Of a stretch of 64,000 nt of DNA, positions 54,867 through 64,000 are shown piece after piece. Source of the DNA: Ketobacter alkanivorans (lineage in GTDB: Bacteria > Pseudomonadota > Gammaproteobacteria > Pseudomonadales > Ketobacteraceae). Where the stretch lies: NCBI RefSeq assembly GCF_002863865.1, contig NZ_CP022684.1, positions 1-64,000 on the forward strand. Reading direction: 5' to 3'. The position numbers and the translations under genes are program-made. Below the pieces are notes generated by a model. The model was not told where the DNA came from, ran no database searches, and saw only the letters and a list, made by a program, of their open reading frames with translations. Every line of letters starts with the position of its first letter. Position 1 is the stretch's first letter.

Positions 54867-55823
54867 CTAAAGGGATTCTACAATTCTGTGGGCCGCAACG
54901 TAAGGCGTGGTTTCGCCTTGTGTGACTTTGGTCTGCATTTGGTCGCAGAGTTGGCGGGAGTCGGCGTCCTGCTTGAGGCGGCGATCGATCAGTTCGTGAA
55001 CAAGGCGCCACATCCATTGTTTGTTTTGTGCGGCCCGGTTTCCTTCAAAAAAGCCGATTTCGCAGGATTTGGTCTTATAATCCTCGATCATCTGCCAAAT
55101 TGTGTCGATATTGCCGCCTTCCAGCGCTGAGCAAAGCACAACTTCGGGCTTCCAGAAGTTGTTGTGTTGCAATATGCCCAGGGCGTTCTGGTAGTGTCGC
55201 TGGGTTTGTTGGGCCAGCTGTCGATTGCTGCCGTCGGCTTTGTTTACGGCGATGGCGTCTGCCAGCTCTAAAATACCTTTCTTGATCCCCTGTAACTCGT
55301 CGCCTGCGTTAGGCAGCATCAGTACCAGGAAAAAGTCCACCATACCGGCAACTTCGTATTCTGATTGGCCCACTCCAACGGTTTCGACAAGGATCACGTC
55401 GTAACCGGCCGCTTCACACAGCAGCATGGCTTCTCGGGTTTTCTGGGCAACGCCGCCCAGTGCGCCACCGCTGGGTGAGGGGCGAATAAAGGCGTTTTCC
55501 TGTTGGGAAAGCACTTCCATGCGGGTTTTGTCACCGAGGATGCTGCCTCCGGTGATGGGAGAGCTGGGGTCGACGGCCAAGACGGCGACCTTGTGGCCCT
55601 GTTTGATTAGGTGCAGGCCGAATGATTCGATAAAGGTGGATTTGCCCACACCGGGTATACCGGTGATGCCTACACGGATGCTGTTACCCGTATGGGGCAG
55701 CACTTGCTCCAGCAAGGCCTGGGCTTGATCCCGGTGCTGGTCAAGTTTGCTCTCGGTCAAGGTGATGGCTTTTGCAAGGGCCCGTCGGTTCCCCTGCAAA
55801 AGCTTGCTGATGTCGATACTCAT
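54867..55823 (-). CDS. meaB: Methylmalonyl-CoA mutase-associated GTPase MeaB/ArgK
   Basis: 318-residue SIMIBI-class G protein that protects and reloads the B12-dependent mutase. P-loop GIPGVGKST is near residue 55, the switch stretch VDPSSPITGGSILGDKTRM follows, then VETVGVGQSE and the base-recognition VNKAD. The C-terminal dimerisation arm is present. The start is ATG 55823, 7 bases after the scpA stop; the 45 extra upstream residues of the longest frame lie inside scpA and do not look like MeaB. Confidence 0.95.
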   Translation of the reverse strand: MSIDISKLLQGNRRALAKAITLTESKLDQHRDQAQALLEQVLPHTGNSIRVGITGIPGVGKSTFIESFGLHLIKQGHKVAVLAVDPSSPITGGSILGDKTRMEVLSQQENAFIRPSPSGGALGGVAQKTREAMLLCEAAGYDVILVETVGVGQSEYEVAGMVDFFLVLMLPNAGDELQGIKKGILELADAIAVNKADGSNRQLAQQTQRHYQNALGILQHNNFWKPEVVLCSALEGGNIDTIWQMIEDYKTKSCEIGFFEGNRAAQNKQWMWRLVHELIDRRLKQDADSRQLCDQMQTKVTQGETTPYVAAHRIVESL

Positions 55824-55830
55824 CTGTGGA

Positions 55831-57975
55831 TTAGGATGCCTGTCTGATCTCGTCGAGTACTTTGCGGGCGGAGACGGGAATCTTGGTGCCTGGCCCGAAG
55901 ATGCCTTTGACGCCAGCCTTGTATAGGAAATCGTAGTCCTGACGTGGGATAACGCCACCCACGACGACGATGACGTCAGTAGCGTCCTGCTTTTTGAGGG
56001 CAGCTATCAGATCCGGAACCAGTGTTTTGTGACCAGCGGCCTGTGAGGATACACCGATAACGTGTACGTCGTTTTCGACCGCTTGCTTGGCGACTTCATC
56101 AGGGGTTGAGAAGAGGGGGGACAGGTCGATGTCAAAGCCCACATCAGCAAAGGCGGTGGCGATGACTTTGGCGCCACGGTCATGGCCGTCCTGGCCCATT
56201 TTGGCCACCAGCATGCGCGGTCGACGGCCGTGCTCTTTTTCGAAGGCTTCGATGTCCTGGCGCATTTGCTGCCAGTCGCTGTCGGTTTCGTAGGAGCTGC
56301 CGTAAACGCCGGATACGGTTTTAGAGCTGGCGTTGTAGCGACCCCAGATCTTTTCGACTGCATCGCTTATTTCACCAACGGTGGCGCGGGCGCGGGCCGC
56401 TTTTACCGCCAGGTCCAGGCCGTTGCCTTCACCGGTTTCGGCCCATTTGGTGAGGTTGGCCAGGGCGCTGTCGCAGGCACTTTGATCACGGCTTGAGCGA
56501 ATTTTTTGCAGTCGGGCGATCTGCTGTTCGCGTACGGAGCTGTTGTCGATTTCCAGTACGTCGATGTCGTCTTCTTCTGCCAGGATGTATTTGTTGACGC
56601 CCACGATAACGTCTTCGCTGCGGTCGATACGGGCTTGTTTGCGGGCTGCGGCTTCTTCAATGCGCAGTTTGGGCTCGCCTTGTTCGATGGCTTTGGCCAT
56701 GCCGCCTTTGGTTTGAATGTCTTCGATGATGGCCCAGGCTTTGTCAGCGATTTCCTGGGTCAGGGATTCCATCATGTAAGAGCCACCCCAGGGGTCGACG
56801 ACTTTGGTGATGCCGGTTTCTTCCTGCACGATGATCTGTGTGTTACGTGCAATACGAGCGGAGAATTCGGTGGGCAGGGCGATGGCTTCGTCGAATGCAT
56901 TGGTGTGCAGTGATTGGGTGCCACCGAATACTGCGGCCATGGCTTCGATGGTGGTGCGCACTACGTTGTTGTATGGATCTTGCTCGGTGAGCGACCAGCC
57001 GGAGGTTTGGCAATGGGTGCGCAGCATGCGTGAAGTGGGCTTTTTGGGGTTGTAGGCGCTGACAATGCGATCCCAAAGCAGGCGGGCGGCACGCAGTTTG
57101 GCAATCTCCATGTAGAAGTTCATACCAATGCCGAAGAAGAAGGACAGTCGTGGCGCAAACTGGTCGATGTCGAGGCCGGTTTTCAGGGCTGTCTCGATGT
57201 ATTCTTTTCCGTCCGCCAGGGTATAAGCCAGTTCCAAGGCCGCATCGGCACCGGCTTCTTGAATGTGGTAGCCGGATATGGAAATGGAGTTGTATTTGGG
57301 CATGTTCGCGGAGGTGTAGCCGATGATGTCGGCGATGATGCGCATGGAGCCTTCTGGCGGGTAGATGTAGGTGTTGCGCACCATGAATTCTTTCAGGATG
57401 TCGTTTTGAATGGTGCCGGACAGTTTGTCTTGAGACACGCCTTGCTCTTCTGCAGCGACGATGTACATGGCCAATACGGGCAGTACTGCGCCGTTCATGG
57501 TCATGGAGACGGATACGGTGTCCAGTGGAATGCTGTCGAAGAGGATTTTCATGTCTTCAACGGAGTCGATGGCAACACCGGCTTTACCGACGTCACCGGT
57601 GACTCGCGGATGATCAGAGTCGTAGCCGCGGTGAGTGGCCAGGTCAAATGCAACCGATGCACCTTGCTGGCCTGCTGCCAGGTTTTTTCGGTAGAAGGCG
57701 TTGGATTCTTCGGCGGTTGAGAAGCCGGCGTATTGACGGATGGTCCAAGGGCGGCCAGCGTACATGGTGGCTTTGGGGCCACGTACGAATGGGGCAAAGC
57801 CGGGCAGTGTGTCGGCGTGCTCCAGGTTGGCGGTATCCGCGGCGGTGTAAAGTGGTTTGACGGCGATGCCTTCGGGGGTATCCCAGGTCAATTCATCGGG
57901 AGAGCGGCCCTTGCTTTCTTTAGTGGCAAGCTCTTTCCATTGTTCCAGTGAAGGCTTGTTGTTCTCTGTCGTCAT
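55831..57975 (-). CDS. scpA: Methylmalonyl-CoA mutase, large (catalytic) subunit
   Basis: 714 residues. The N-terminal TIM barrel (about 20-560) binds CoA substrate ([42 protein letters not shown]). The C-terminal B12-binding domain has the axial-ligand motif DGHDRG near residue 605, with [18 protein letters not shown] after it. It matches the single-gene alpha type (ScpA/MutB); no beta-subunit gene is adjacent. It interconverts methylmalonyl-CoA and succinyl-CoA for propionate, odd-chain fatty acid or branched amino acid use. Start has GAGGT upstream. meaB follows directly. Confidence 0.96.
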   Translation of the reverse strand: MTTENNKPSLEQWKELATKESKGRSPDELTWDTPEGIAVKPLYTAADTANLEHADTLPGFAPFVRGPKATMYAGRPWTIRQYAGFSTAEESNAFYRKNLAAGQQGASVAFDLATHRGYDSDHPRVTGDVGKAGVAIDSVEDMKILFDSIPLDTVSVSMTMNGAVLPVLAMYIVAAEEQGVSQDKLSGTIQNDILKEFMVRNTYIYPPEGSMRIIADIIGYTSANMPKYNSISISGYHIQEAGADAALELAYTLADGKEYIETALKTGLDIDQFAPRLSFFFGIGMNFYMEIAKLRAARLLWDRIVSAYNPKKPTSRMLRTHCQTSGWSLTEQDPYNNVVRTTIEAMAAVFGGTQSLHTNAFDEAIALPTEFSARIARNTQIIVQEETGITKVVDPWGGSYMMESLTQEIADKAWAIIEDIQTKGGMAKAIEQGEPKLRIEEAAARKQARIDRSEDVIVGVNKYILAEEDDIDVLEIDNSSVREQQIARLQKIRSSRDQSACDSALANLTKWAETGEGNGLDLAVKAARARATVGEISDAVEKIWGRYNASSKTVSGVYGSSYETDSDWQQMRQDIEAFEKEHGRRPRMLVAKMGQDGHDRGAKVIATAFADVGFDIDLSPLFSTPDEVAKQAVENDVHVIGVSSQAAGHKTLVPDLIAALKKQDATDVIVVVGGVIPRQDYDFLYKAGVKGIFGPGTKIPVSARKVLDEIRQAS

Positions 57976-58284
57976 AACTACCTCGCGTATTTTTATGCGG
58001 TTGACCCTGTGGTCACGGTTTTCCGCCTTCCTTCCCCAAGTTTGTGTTTCAGATTCTAAAGGGATACGGGATAAAACGGAAAAGGTACTGAGTTGAAAGA
58101 AGGGAAATGCCCCTCAAAGTGGCGGGTAGACTACCCAAATCCTGAGAAAAATTCACCCAAAAAAGCGTTACAACCCTTAATTTAGTGTGAAAATCAATGG
58201 CTTGAGGCTCATTTGTCCGTAGGGCCAGCGGTTTTGGCCAGGATTTGGTGGGGTTTATGGCTCAAATGTTGTCAACCCGATGAT
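57976..58284. other. 309-base gene-free region upstream of scpA, with a palindrome
   Basis: The region separates the eda stop from the scpA start, both genes reading left. GGGTAG at 58124-58129 and CTACCC at 58131-58136 form a 13-base near-perfect palindrome about 150 bases before scpA, a possible operator. A weak GGCCA/TGGCC stem at 58223-58239 may be part of eda termination. No cobalamin riboswitch core (box GCCACTG-like) was recognised and no ORF is credible. Confidence 0.45.
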
Positions 58285-58902
58285 CTAACAGCGTTGCGCG
58301 ATTTCGTGGATCTTGTTCCAGTCGCCCCTGCTTATCAGGCTCGTTGGTGTGAGCCAGGTGCCCCCCGCGCAAATAACATTGGGTAAGGCGAGATATTGAT
58401 TCACGTTGTCTTCGGATACGCCACCGGTAGGGAAAAACTTGACGCCTTGAAATACGGCCGCCATGGCGCTGATGAATTCGGTACCACCGGCAAGCGCTGC
58501 GGGGAATAATTTGACGGTATCCATGCCGAGGTTGGCGGCCTGCATGATTTCGCTGGGTGTCATCACCCCCGGCACCAACGCGACTTGTTGTGCCCTGGCT
58601 TGTGTAATCATGTCTGAATCGGTGCCGGGGCTTACGATGAACTGTGCTCCTGCGTCGAGTGCCTGTTGCAGTTGCTGTGAGTTTTTAACGGTACCGGCAC
58701 CGATGATTAACTCTGGTCGTTGTTGGCGCAGTTGGTTGATGGCGTCCAGTGCGCAGTCGGTGCGCAGCGTTATTTCCAGCATGGTAAACCCGCAGCTGCT
58801 AAGCGTGTCCGCCAGCGGCAGGGCGCTCTCCAAGGTGGGCAGCGCTATTACCGGCACGATGGGTTTGCTGTTACTGGCAAGTTCCTGAAAGCTGATAGTC
58901 AC
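58285..58902 (-). CDS. eda: 2-dehydro-3-deoxy-phosphogluconate (KDPG) aldolase
   Basis: 205 residues. Class I aldolase cleaving KDPG to pyruvate and glyceraldehyde-3-phosphate. Catalytic residues are visible: Glu in LEITLRT with its Arg, and the Schiff-base Lys in DTVKLFPA; GAGTVKN and KFFPTGGVSEDN are also typical. The start is GTG 58902, with AGGAGA about 7 bases upstream; the longer frame to 58977 lies within edd. Last gene of the zwf-pgl-edd-eda operon. Confidence 0.95.
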   Translation of the reverse strand: MTISFQELASNSKPIVPVIALPTLESALPLADTLSSCGFTMLEITLRTDCALDAINQLRQQRPELIIGAGTVKNSQQLQQALDAGAQFIVSPGTDSDMITQARAQQVALVPGVMTPSEIMQAANLGMDTVKLFPAALAGGTEFISAMAAVFQGVKFFPTGGVSEDNVNQYLALPNVICAGGTWLTPTSLISRGDWNKIHEIAQRC

Positions 58903-58924
58903 TGCGGTTCTCCTAAAGAATGGC

Positions 58925-60733
58925 TTAAAGAATAAAGCTGGCACCCTGATTCGCGGGGCTGACGTTGTTCCGTGCATTCTTGAACAGGGATCGTCCCAAG
59001 GTGGCGCTTGCTGGGTGGGGTTGGCTGATGGCGCGTGCGTTTAACCGGTCTTCGTCCACTTCCAGGTTCAGTTGGTCATCATGCCAGTTTAAGGTAATGG
59101 TGTCGCCGGTTTGGATCTTGCCGATAATGCCACCTTTGGCAGCCTCTGGTGTCAGGTGAATGGCTGCCGGGAATTTGCCGGACGCACCGGACATGCGTCC
59201 GTCGGTGATCAACGCGACTTTGTAGCCTTTGTTCTGCAGCGAGGTCAATGGCGGTGTCAATTTGTGCAACTCCGGCATGCCGATGGAGGCGGGGCCTTGG
59301 TGCGGGAGCACTGCAATGAAATCCTGGTTAAGCTTTCCTGCGCTGTACTGTTCCAGTATTTGCTCCTGTGAGTCAAATACGATGGCTTGCGCGGTAATGG
59401 TGTTGCCCAGTTGGGGCGATAGGGCGGAGACTTTGATGATGGCTTCGCCAAGATTGCCGGTGAGGAGCTTGACGCCACCGGTTGGGTTGAAGGGGTTACT
59501 GGCCTCTCTGAATACGGAGCTGTCTTTGCTGATGAGGCTGGTATTTTTCCAGCTCAGTTGTTTTTGGTCGGTGAGCATGGGCACGCAGCGTGCAGCGCTA
59601 AACGGCAAACCATAGGCAGTATTGATGTCGGTAAATACCAGTTCTTGTTCCCACAGGGTGGCAATCACGGCAGGGGTGCCGCCGTTGTCATGGAATGCGT
59701 TCACGTCCGCGGCACCGTTGGGGTATAGGCGCGTGACCAGGGGGATGATATCCGAAAGTTCCGCAATATCTTGCCAGGTGAGGTGCCAGCCACAGGCCTG
59801 ACCAATGGCCAGTAAGTGCAGGGTGTGGTTGGTGGAACCGCCGGTGGCCAGCAGGCCAATGACGCCGTTGAGTAAATTCTCGGCCTCGACAATATAACCC
59901 AAGCCGGCATTTTGCTTGAGTGTGCTTTTCACCAATAAGCGCACGGCTTCTTCTGTGAGGGCGTCACGCAGTGCTGAGTTGGGAGCGACAAAGGCTGATC
60001 CGGGCAGTTGCAGCCCCATCATTTCCAATAGCATTTGATTGGAATTGGCAGTGCCGTAAAAGGTGCAGGTGCCAGCGGAATGGTAGGATTGTTCTTCTGA
60101 ATCCAGTAGCACTGTAGCGTCGACTTTGCCTTCTGCAAACGCTACGCGTACTTTGCCTTTATCTTCGTTGCTGATTCCGCTGTGCATGGGGCCTGAGGGA
60201 ATGAAAATACCGGGCAGGTGGCCGAATGCAAGGGCACCCATCAGCAGCCCCGGTACGATTTTGTCGCAGATTCCCAGGTACAGGCCGCCATCAAAGGTGT
60301 TATGGGAGAGGGCGATACCGGTGGCAAGGGCAATAACATCACGGCTGAATAAGGAAAGCTCCATGCCGGGTTGGCCTTGGGTCACGCCGTCGCACATCGC
60401 AGGTGTACCACCGGCCACCTGAGCCGTTGCTCCCTGCTTGAGGGCATAGGCTTTGAGTTTTTCGGGGTAGCGATAATAGGGTTGGTGGGCAGACAGCATG
60501 TCATTATAAGCGGTTACGATGGCGAGGTTGGGGCTGCGCTGGGTCTGGCGCAGCAGGTTTTTTTCGTCTGGCTCTGCCGCAGCATAACTATGAGCCAGGT
60601 TAGTGCAGCTTACATTGCCTCGCGCGGGTTTTTCGGTTTGCATCTGATTGCACAGGGCAAGGTATTGTTGGCGGCTGTCTGTGCTGCGCTGTTTAATGCG
60701 TTTAAGGACCGATAACAATGTCGGATGCGTCAT
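58925..60733 (-). CDS. edd: 6-phosphogluconate dehydratase
   Basis: 602 residues, the normal size. Iron-sulfur dehydratase of the IlvD/Edd family that forms KDPG. Family motifs seen are NLAIVTAYNDMLSAHQPY, the cluster-ligand region GTPAMCDGVTQGQPGME, CTFYGTANSNQM, LATGGSTNHTLHL and DGRMSGASGKFPAAIH. The three cluster-type cysteines (in AMCDG, GTCTFYG and LGICDK) are present. It lies 3 bases after pgl and 22 bases before eda. Confidence 0.96.
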   Translation of the reverse strand: MTHPTLLSVLKRIKQRSTDSRQQYLALCNQMQTEKPARGNVSCTNLAHSYAAAEPDEKNLLRQTQRSPNLAIVTAYNDMLSAHQPYYRYPEKLKAYALKQGATAQVAGGTPAMCDGVTQGQPGMELSLFSRDVIALATGIALSHNTFDGGLYLGICDKIVPGLLMGALAFGHLPGIFIPSGPMHSGISNEDKGKVRVAFAEGKVDATVLLDSEEQSYHSAGTCTFYGTANSNQMLLEMMGLQLPGSAFVAPNSALRDALTEEAVRLLVKSTLKQNAGLGYIVEAENLLNGVIGLLATGGSTNHTLHLLAIGQACGWHLTWQDIAELSDIIPLVTRLYPNGAADVNAFHDNGGTPAVIATLWEQELVFTDINTAYGLPFSAARCVPMLTDQKQLSWKNTSLISKDSSVFREASNPFNPTGGVKLLTGNLGEAIIKVSALSPQLGNTITAQAIVFDSQEQILEQYSAGKLNQDFIAVLPHQGPASIGMPELHKLTPPLTSLQNKGYKVALITDGRMSGASGKFPAAIHLTPEAAKGGIIGKIQTGDTITLNWHDDQLNLEVDEDRLNARAISQPHPASATLGRSLFKNARNNVSPANQGASFIL

Positions 60734-60736
60734 GGG

Positions 60737-61414
60737 TTAATCCTTGCTGCTGTAAACGCTTAACTGTGGACACTGCGCGTTTAGCGTGTTGATAGGGCTA
60801 ATGCTGTCTGCTGATGAGGTGATGCTATGAAAGCAGTGCAGCTTATCTGCGCCTGGGATATAAAGTAGGAGCTCTGATGCCTGGGCTATCCAGTGAAAAC
60901 TCATGGATAGCCGTTGGTAGGGCGCCTCTGTTGGCATAACGGTGACATAGCGATCCTTACAGCCCATTGCGGTTTGAAATTCGTTTGCGTCCGGAAACAG
61001 TGATGCAGTATGACCGTCCATCCCCATGCCCAGCACAATGATGTCCAACTGGGTGGGGCAGTCACTGACTTTGTGATTGGCCATGATGCATGCTTTGTCG
61101 GGGGGCTCGTTTTCAAACAACGTAATAAGCTGGGGCTTCGAGCCTGGGATGCGCTCTATAAACCGATTGAGCATGGTTTGATTTTGTGCGTTGGCATCGT
61201 CCGTCAGGCGCTCATCCACCATCAGTAAAACGACCTTTTCCCAGGGCAGCGTCTGGTCTGCCAAGGCCTGCAACATGGGCTCTGGCGAGCTGCCACCCGA
61301 CAGCGCGCAATAGCACCGTCCTCTGGCTGCAATTGCCTGGATCATCTTGGCGGCAACAACCTGTGCTGTTCGTTGGGGAAGGTCTGTACTGCTATAGATG
61401 TGCTCTTTTGCCAT
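60737..61414 (-). CDS. pgl: 6-phosphogluconolactonase (DevB/SOL type)
   Basis: 225 residues, soluble. LSGGSSPEPMLQALA near residue 37, VVLLMVDERLTDDANAQNQTMLNRF and IIVLGMGMDGHTASLFP are the DevB-type motifs; this is not the seven-blade YbhE form. It opens 6-phosphogluconolactone from the Zwf reaction. It is located between zwf (9 bases upstream) and edd (3 bases downstream). Confidence 0.95.
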   Translation of the reverse strand: MAKEHIYSSTDLPQRTAQVVAAKMIQAIAARGRCYCALSGGSSPEPMLQALADQTLPWEKVVLLMVDERLTDDANAQNQTMLNRFIERIPGSKPQLITLFENEPPDKACIMANHKVSDCPTQLDIIVLGMGMDGHTASLFPDANEFQTAMGCKDRYVTVMPTEAPYQRLSMSFHWIAQASELLLYIPGADKLHCFHSITSSADSISPINTLNAQCPQLSVYSSKD

Positions 61415-61423
61415 GATTCGATC

Positions 61424-62896
61424 CTATCCGCTGACCCCTTCGTGCCAGAGTCGTCCGTCCTTGGCCAGTAATAAGGTGGAACCAGCCGGGCCCCAACTGC
61501 CACAGGCGTAATACTCCGGGGGGCTGGAACTGCTTTCCCAGTCCTCCAGTATTGGATCAATCCAGTGCCAGGCCTGTTCCAGCTCATCCTGTCGTAAAAA
61601 CAGGGTCTGATCACCTTTGATGACATCCAGTAACAGCCGTTCGTAGGCGTCGGCTGAGCGCTTGTTGCCGCGGGAGCTGGGGTTTAGGTTGAGGTCAATG
61701 GTGCGTACATCTATGCCCGGCCCCAATCGTTTTCCACACAGGCGCAGGGTAATGGATTCATCCGGTTGTAAGGTGATCACCAGTTGGTTGCTCATAAGCT
61801 GGCCCCTTGGTGTGTCAAAGATCCAGTGGGGAATCTCCTTGAATTGAACCACGATCTCGCAGCTTCGATTGGGCAACCTTTTACCCGTGCGTAAATAGAA
61901 AGGCACGCCGGACCAGCGCATGTTGTCGATCAGTATTTTCATGGCCACAAAGGTTTCGATGGTGCTGCTTTCCGCAACGCCTTCTTCCTCGGTGTAGGCG
62001 GAGCATTTCTTTGTGTCCAGCACACCTTGGGTATATTGCCCGCGCACCACATTGCGGCTGATGTCATCGCCCTTCAGCGGTTGCAGGGCGAACAGCACTT
62101 TCAATTTTTCGTCACGAATTCGGTCCGGCTCGATGGTGGCGGGCGGCTCCATTGCCAGGATGCACAGCAGTTGTAACAGGTGGTTTTGTACAATATCCCT
62201 GAGCGCGCCGGTTTCTTCATAAAATTCACCACGTCCTTCCACGCCAATGGATTCAGAGATGGTGATCTGGATATGATCGATGTAATGGTGATTCCACAAA
62301 GACTCAAACAGCGGATTGGCGAACCTTAAGACCAGCAGATTCTGTACGGTTTCTTTTCCCAGATAGTGATCAATGCGATAGATCTGGGATTCGGTAAAGT
62401 AGTTGGACATTTGGTGGCTGATATTACGCGCTGTGCCAAGGTCACGCCCGATTGGTTTTTCCAGTACCACCCTGGCGCTGGGGGTAATGAGTCCCAGTGC
62501 TCCCAGGCTGGAAGCCATGGCAGTGTATAGGGATGAATGGGTGGAAAAGTAGAATGTTCTGGGTCGATGATCCTCGCTCAGCAGCGGGATCAGTTCTCGA
62601 TAGGATTCCGTTTTATTGGCCTGTATGGAGACACACTGCAAGTGTTTGGAAAACTGCTGCCAGGACACAGTATCCCAGCTCCCCTCGGGCAGGTATTGCT
62701 CCAGTTTGTCCCTTACCTTTGTCAGAAAAGCCTCGCGGCTGAGCGCGGAGCGGCCTACGGCTATAATGCTGGTGCCGGAATGAAAAGCGGCCGTTCGGTA
62801 CAACTGGTAAAGCGATGGCAGTAACTTTCGCATCGCAAGATCGCCGGTGCCGCCGAATAAGACCAAATCAAATAGAAGGTTGTTCGACTCTTTCAC
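61424..62896 (-). CDS. zwf: Glucose-6-phosphate 1-dehydrogenase
   Basis: 490 residues. NADP-binding FGGTGDLAMRKLLPSLYQLY at the N-terminus; active site RIDHYLGKETVQNLL near residue 172 with the catalytic His nearby; RVVLEKPIGRDLG and GVPFYLRTGKRL are also conserved. First gene of zwf-pgl-edd-eda, diverging from galU across 191 bases. In this gap, reading leftward, TGTAATAAATA (62931-62941 on the reverse) resembles one half of a HexR operator, but the other half is poor and no hexR gene is in the window. Confidence 0.96.
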   Translation of the reverse strand: MKESNNLLFDLVLFGGTGDLAMRKLLPSLYQLYRTAAFHSGTSIIAVGRSALSREAFLTKVRDKLEQYLPEGSWDTVSWQQFSKHLQCVSIQANKTESYRELIPLLSEDHRPRTFYFSTHSSLYTAMASSLGALGLITPSARVVLEKPIGRDLGTARNISHQMSNYFTESQIYRIDHYLGKETVQNLLVLRFANPLFESLWNHHYIDHIQITISESIGVEGRGEFYEETGALRDIVQNHLLQLLCILAMEPPATIEPDRIRDEKLKVLFALQPLKGDDISRNVVRGQYTQGVLDTKKCSAYTEEEGVAESSTIETFVAMKILIDNMRWSGVPFYLRTGKRLPNRSCEIVVQFKEIPHWIFDTPRGQLMSNQLVITLQPDESITLRLCGKRLGPGIDVRTIDLNLNPSSRGNKRSADAYERLLLDVIKGDQTLFLRQDELEQAWHWIDPILEDWESSSSPPEYYACGSWGPAGSTLLLAKDGRLWHEGVSG

Positions 62897-63087
62897 CGTT
62901 GTGCTCCTGCTCTGATCGGTTTGACTGAGTATTTATTACAGCACGTTTTATACCAATACGCTTAAACCCCGATTCTTGCAAGTTTCTGAATATTTTAGGG
63001 TAGGGTGGATATTTTAAGGGGGATGTGGGTAAAATTCGCCATCCACGAGGATGGAACCCTTTTATTACTTTTGCACAAGGTTGGGTC

Positions 63088-63921
63088 ATGATCAGTAAAT
63101 GTATTTTTCCAGTGGCCGGTTATGGAACACGATTCCTGCCCGCTACCAAATCGCAACCGAAAGAAATGTTGCCCATTGTTAACAAGCCGCTGGTTCAGTA
63201 TGGCGTTGAAGAGGCAATGGATGCGGGCTTGACCGACATCGGTTTTGTCACCGGTCGAGGCAAGCGGGCGATAGCTGATCATTTTGATATCAGTTATGAG
63301 CTGGAACACCAGATCAAGGGCACAGGTAAAGAGGCCTATCTGGATAGTATCCGTGAGGTTATTAACAACTGTACCTTTACCTACACCCGTCAGGCCGAAA
63401 TGAAAGGTCTGGGTCATGCCATATTGACCGCCCGCAAGATGGTGGGTGATGAGGCTTTTGGTGTGATTCTGGCGGATGACCTGTGCGTTGAGCAGGATGA
63501 AGGTGTTATGGCGCAGATGGTGAAACTGTATAAGCAGTTTCGCTGCAGTATCGTTGCCATCGAAGAAGTCCCCATGGAAGAGATCTATCGATATGGTGTC
63601 ATCGCGGGTGAAAACATCAAAGAAGGCTTGTATCGGGTGACGGACATGGTGGAAAAACCGGATCCAAAAGATGCGCCTTCCAACTTGGCCATCATCGGCC
63701 GCTATATACTCACCCCCGATATTTTTGAAATCATCGAGCGTACACCTCCAGGTGCCAATGGTGAGGTTCAGATCACCGATGCGTTGCTGACCCAGGCCAA
63801 AGAAGGCGCAGTTATGGCTTATAAATATCGTGGCAAGCGCTTCGATTGCGGCAGCGTCGATGGCTTTGTAGAAGCCACTAACTATATGTATGAGCACTTT
63901 TACAAAAAAGAAGGCAAGTGA
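63088..63921 (+). CDS. galU: UTP-glucose-1-phosphate uridylyltransferase
   Basis: 277 residues. Nucleotidyltransferase fold with FPVAGYGTRFLPATKSQPKE at the N-terminus, the Lys-containing EMLPIVNKPLVQYGVEEA, FGVILADDLC for metal and sugar binding, and YGVIAGE / MVEKPDPKDAPSNLAIIGRY. It makes UDP-glucose for polysaccharide, LPS and osmolyte synthesis. ATG 63088 is preceded by AAGGTTGGG; upstream extension to 63025 is not supported. It ends 12 bases from the convergent pgi stop. Confidence 0.96.
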   Translation: MISKCIFPVAGYGTRFLPATKSQPKEMLPIVNKPLVQYGVEEAMDAGLTDIGFVTGRGKRAIADHFDISYELEHQIKGTGKEAYLDSIREVINNCTFTYTRQAEMKGLGHAILTARKMVGDEAFGVILADDLCVEQDEGVMAQMVKLYKQFRCSIVAIEEVPMEEIYRYGVIAGENIKEGLYRVTDMVEKPDPKDAPSNLAIIGRYILTPDIFEIIERTPPGANGEVQITDALLTQAKEGAVMAYKYRGKRFDCGSVDGFVEATNYMYEHFYKKEGK

Positions 63922-63933
63922 TTGTCGGTGCCG

Positions 63934-64000
63934 CTACTGGTGCCGAAGAAAGTAATCAATTAACCCCTGGGTGGAGCCGTCCTGCTGGTCGGCTTTACCG
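63934..64000 (-). CDS. pgi: Glucose-6-phosphate isomerase, C-terminal end
   Basis: Only the last 21 codons plus the TAG stop (complement of CTA 63934-63936) are inside the window. The peptide GKADQQDGSTQGLIDYFLRH is like the conserved Pgi end (DxSTNGLIxxY). The position next to galU and close to zwf supports this call, but it rests on a short stretch. Confidence 0.7.
   Translation of the reverse strand, partial: GKADQQDGSTQGLIDYFLRHQ

Noticed and set aside
62927-62941. Possible HexR operator upstream of zwf
   Set aside because: Only one half-site (TGTAATAAATA on the reverse strand) fits TGTAATTAAATTACA; the second half has several mismatches, and no hexR gene is nearby.
62995-63897. 300-residue minus-strand open frame over galU
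   Set aside because: It is antisense to the unambiguous galU coding sequence and has no recognisable protein features.

Overview
The window looks like chromosomal DNA of a marine-type gammaproteobacterium, probably of the Oceanospirillales/Alcanivoracaceae/Ketobacter neighbourhood. This is inferred from gene content (tusDCBE-ybiB, uvrY-uvrC-pgsA-tRNA, XrtA/PEP-CTERM-type exopolysaccharide genes, many c-di-GMP proteins, a full Entner-Doudoroff operon) and not from any database search. Both ends are cut inside genes: lolA on the left and pgi on the right. No insertion sequence, prophage, CRISPR array or rRNA was found.

Region by region. 1-8,952 is housekeeping: lolA(3' end)-rarA-crcB, serS-cysG, a chemoreceptor, then a leftward tusD-tusC-tusB-tusE-ybiB operon for tRNA 2-thiouridine sulfur relay. 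9,100-15,934 holds tRNA-Ser, a membrane adenylate cyclase, the GacA-type regulator uvrY, uvrC (apparently with an ATT start), pgsA, and tRNA-Gly, tRNA-Cys and tRNA-Leu, with an unrelated ORF wedged between the last two. 16,078-24,986 holds a periplasmic protein with one haem motif, a cyclic-nucleotide-binding protein, a DUF2189 membrane protein, a tightly overlapped ppnN-ubiG-hydrolase operon, a phosphoglucomutase gene frameshifted at a G7 run, and two poorly known proteins (NinX-like, DUF2806).

25,062-37,967 is dense in c-di-GMP and surface functions: a 1303-residue PilZ-DUF1631-GGDEF-EAL protein, a voltage-sensor-like membrane protein overlapping an amidase, an HD-GYP protein, and a compact locus combining a YfiR-like periplasmic protein, a two-partner-secretion transporter (TpsB), a YfiN-like diguanylate cyclase and a very short TpsA passenger. 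That locus is the best candidate for an undescribed system: c-di-GMP synthesis under YfiR-type periplasmic control, physically coupled to export of a surface protein.

38,093-54,683 is centred on exopolysaccharide of the XrtA/PEP-CTERM type. A rightward operon (sugar transferase, Wza-like lipoprotein, chain-length protein, degenerate BY-kinase-like ATPase, outer-membrane barrel) converges on a leftward set (PrsT, PrsR, PrsK and a second DUF1631 protein). The exosortase and glycosyltransferases are not in the window.

54,867-64,000 is central carbon metabolism: scpA-meaB (methylmalonyl-CoA mutase and its G-protein chaperone), the leftward zwf-pgl-edd-eda Entner-Doudoroff operon, galU, and the end of pgi. 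Glucose-6-phosphate made or consumed by pgi, pgm and zwf links this end to the UDP-glucose supply (pgm, galU) that would feed the exopolysaccharide.
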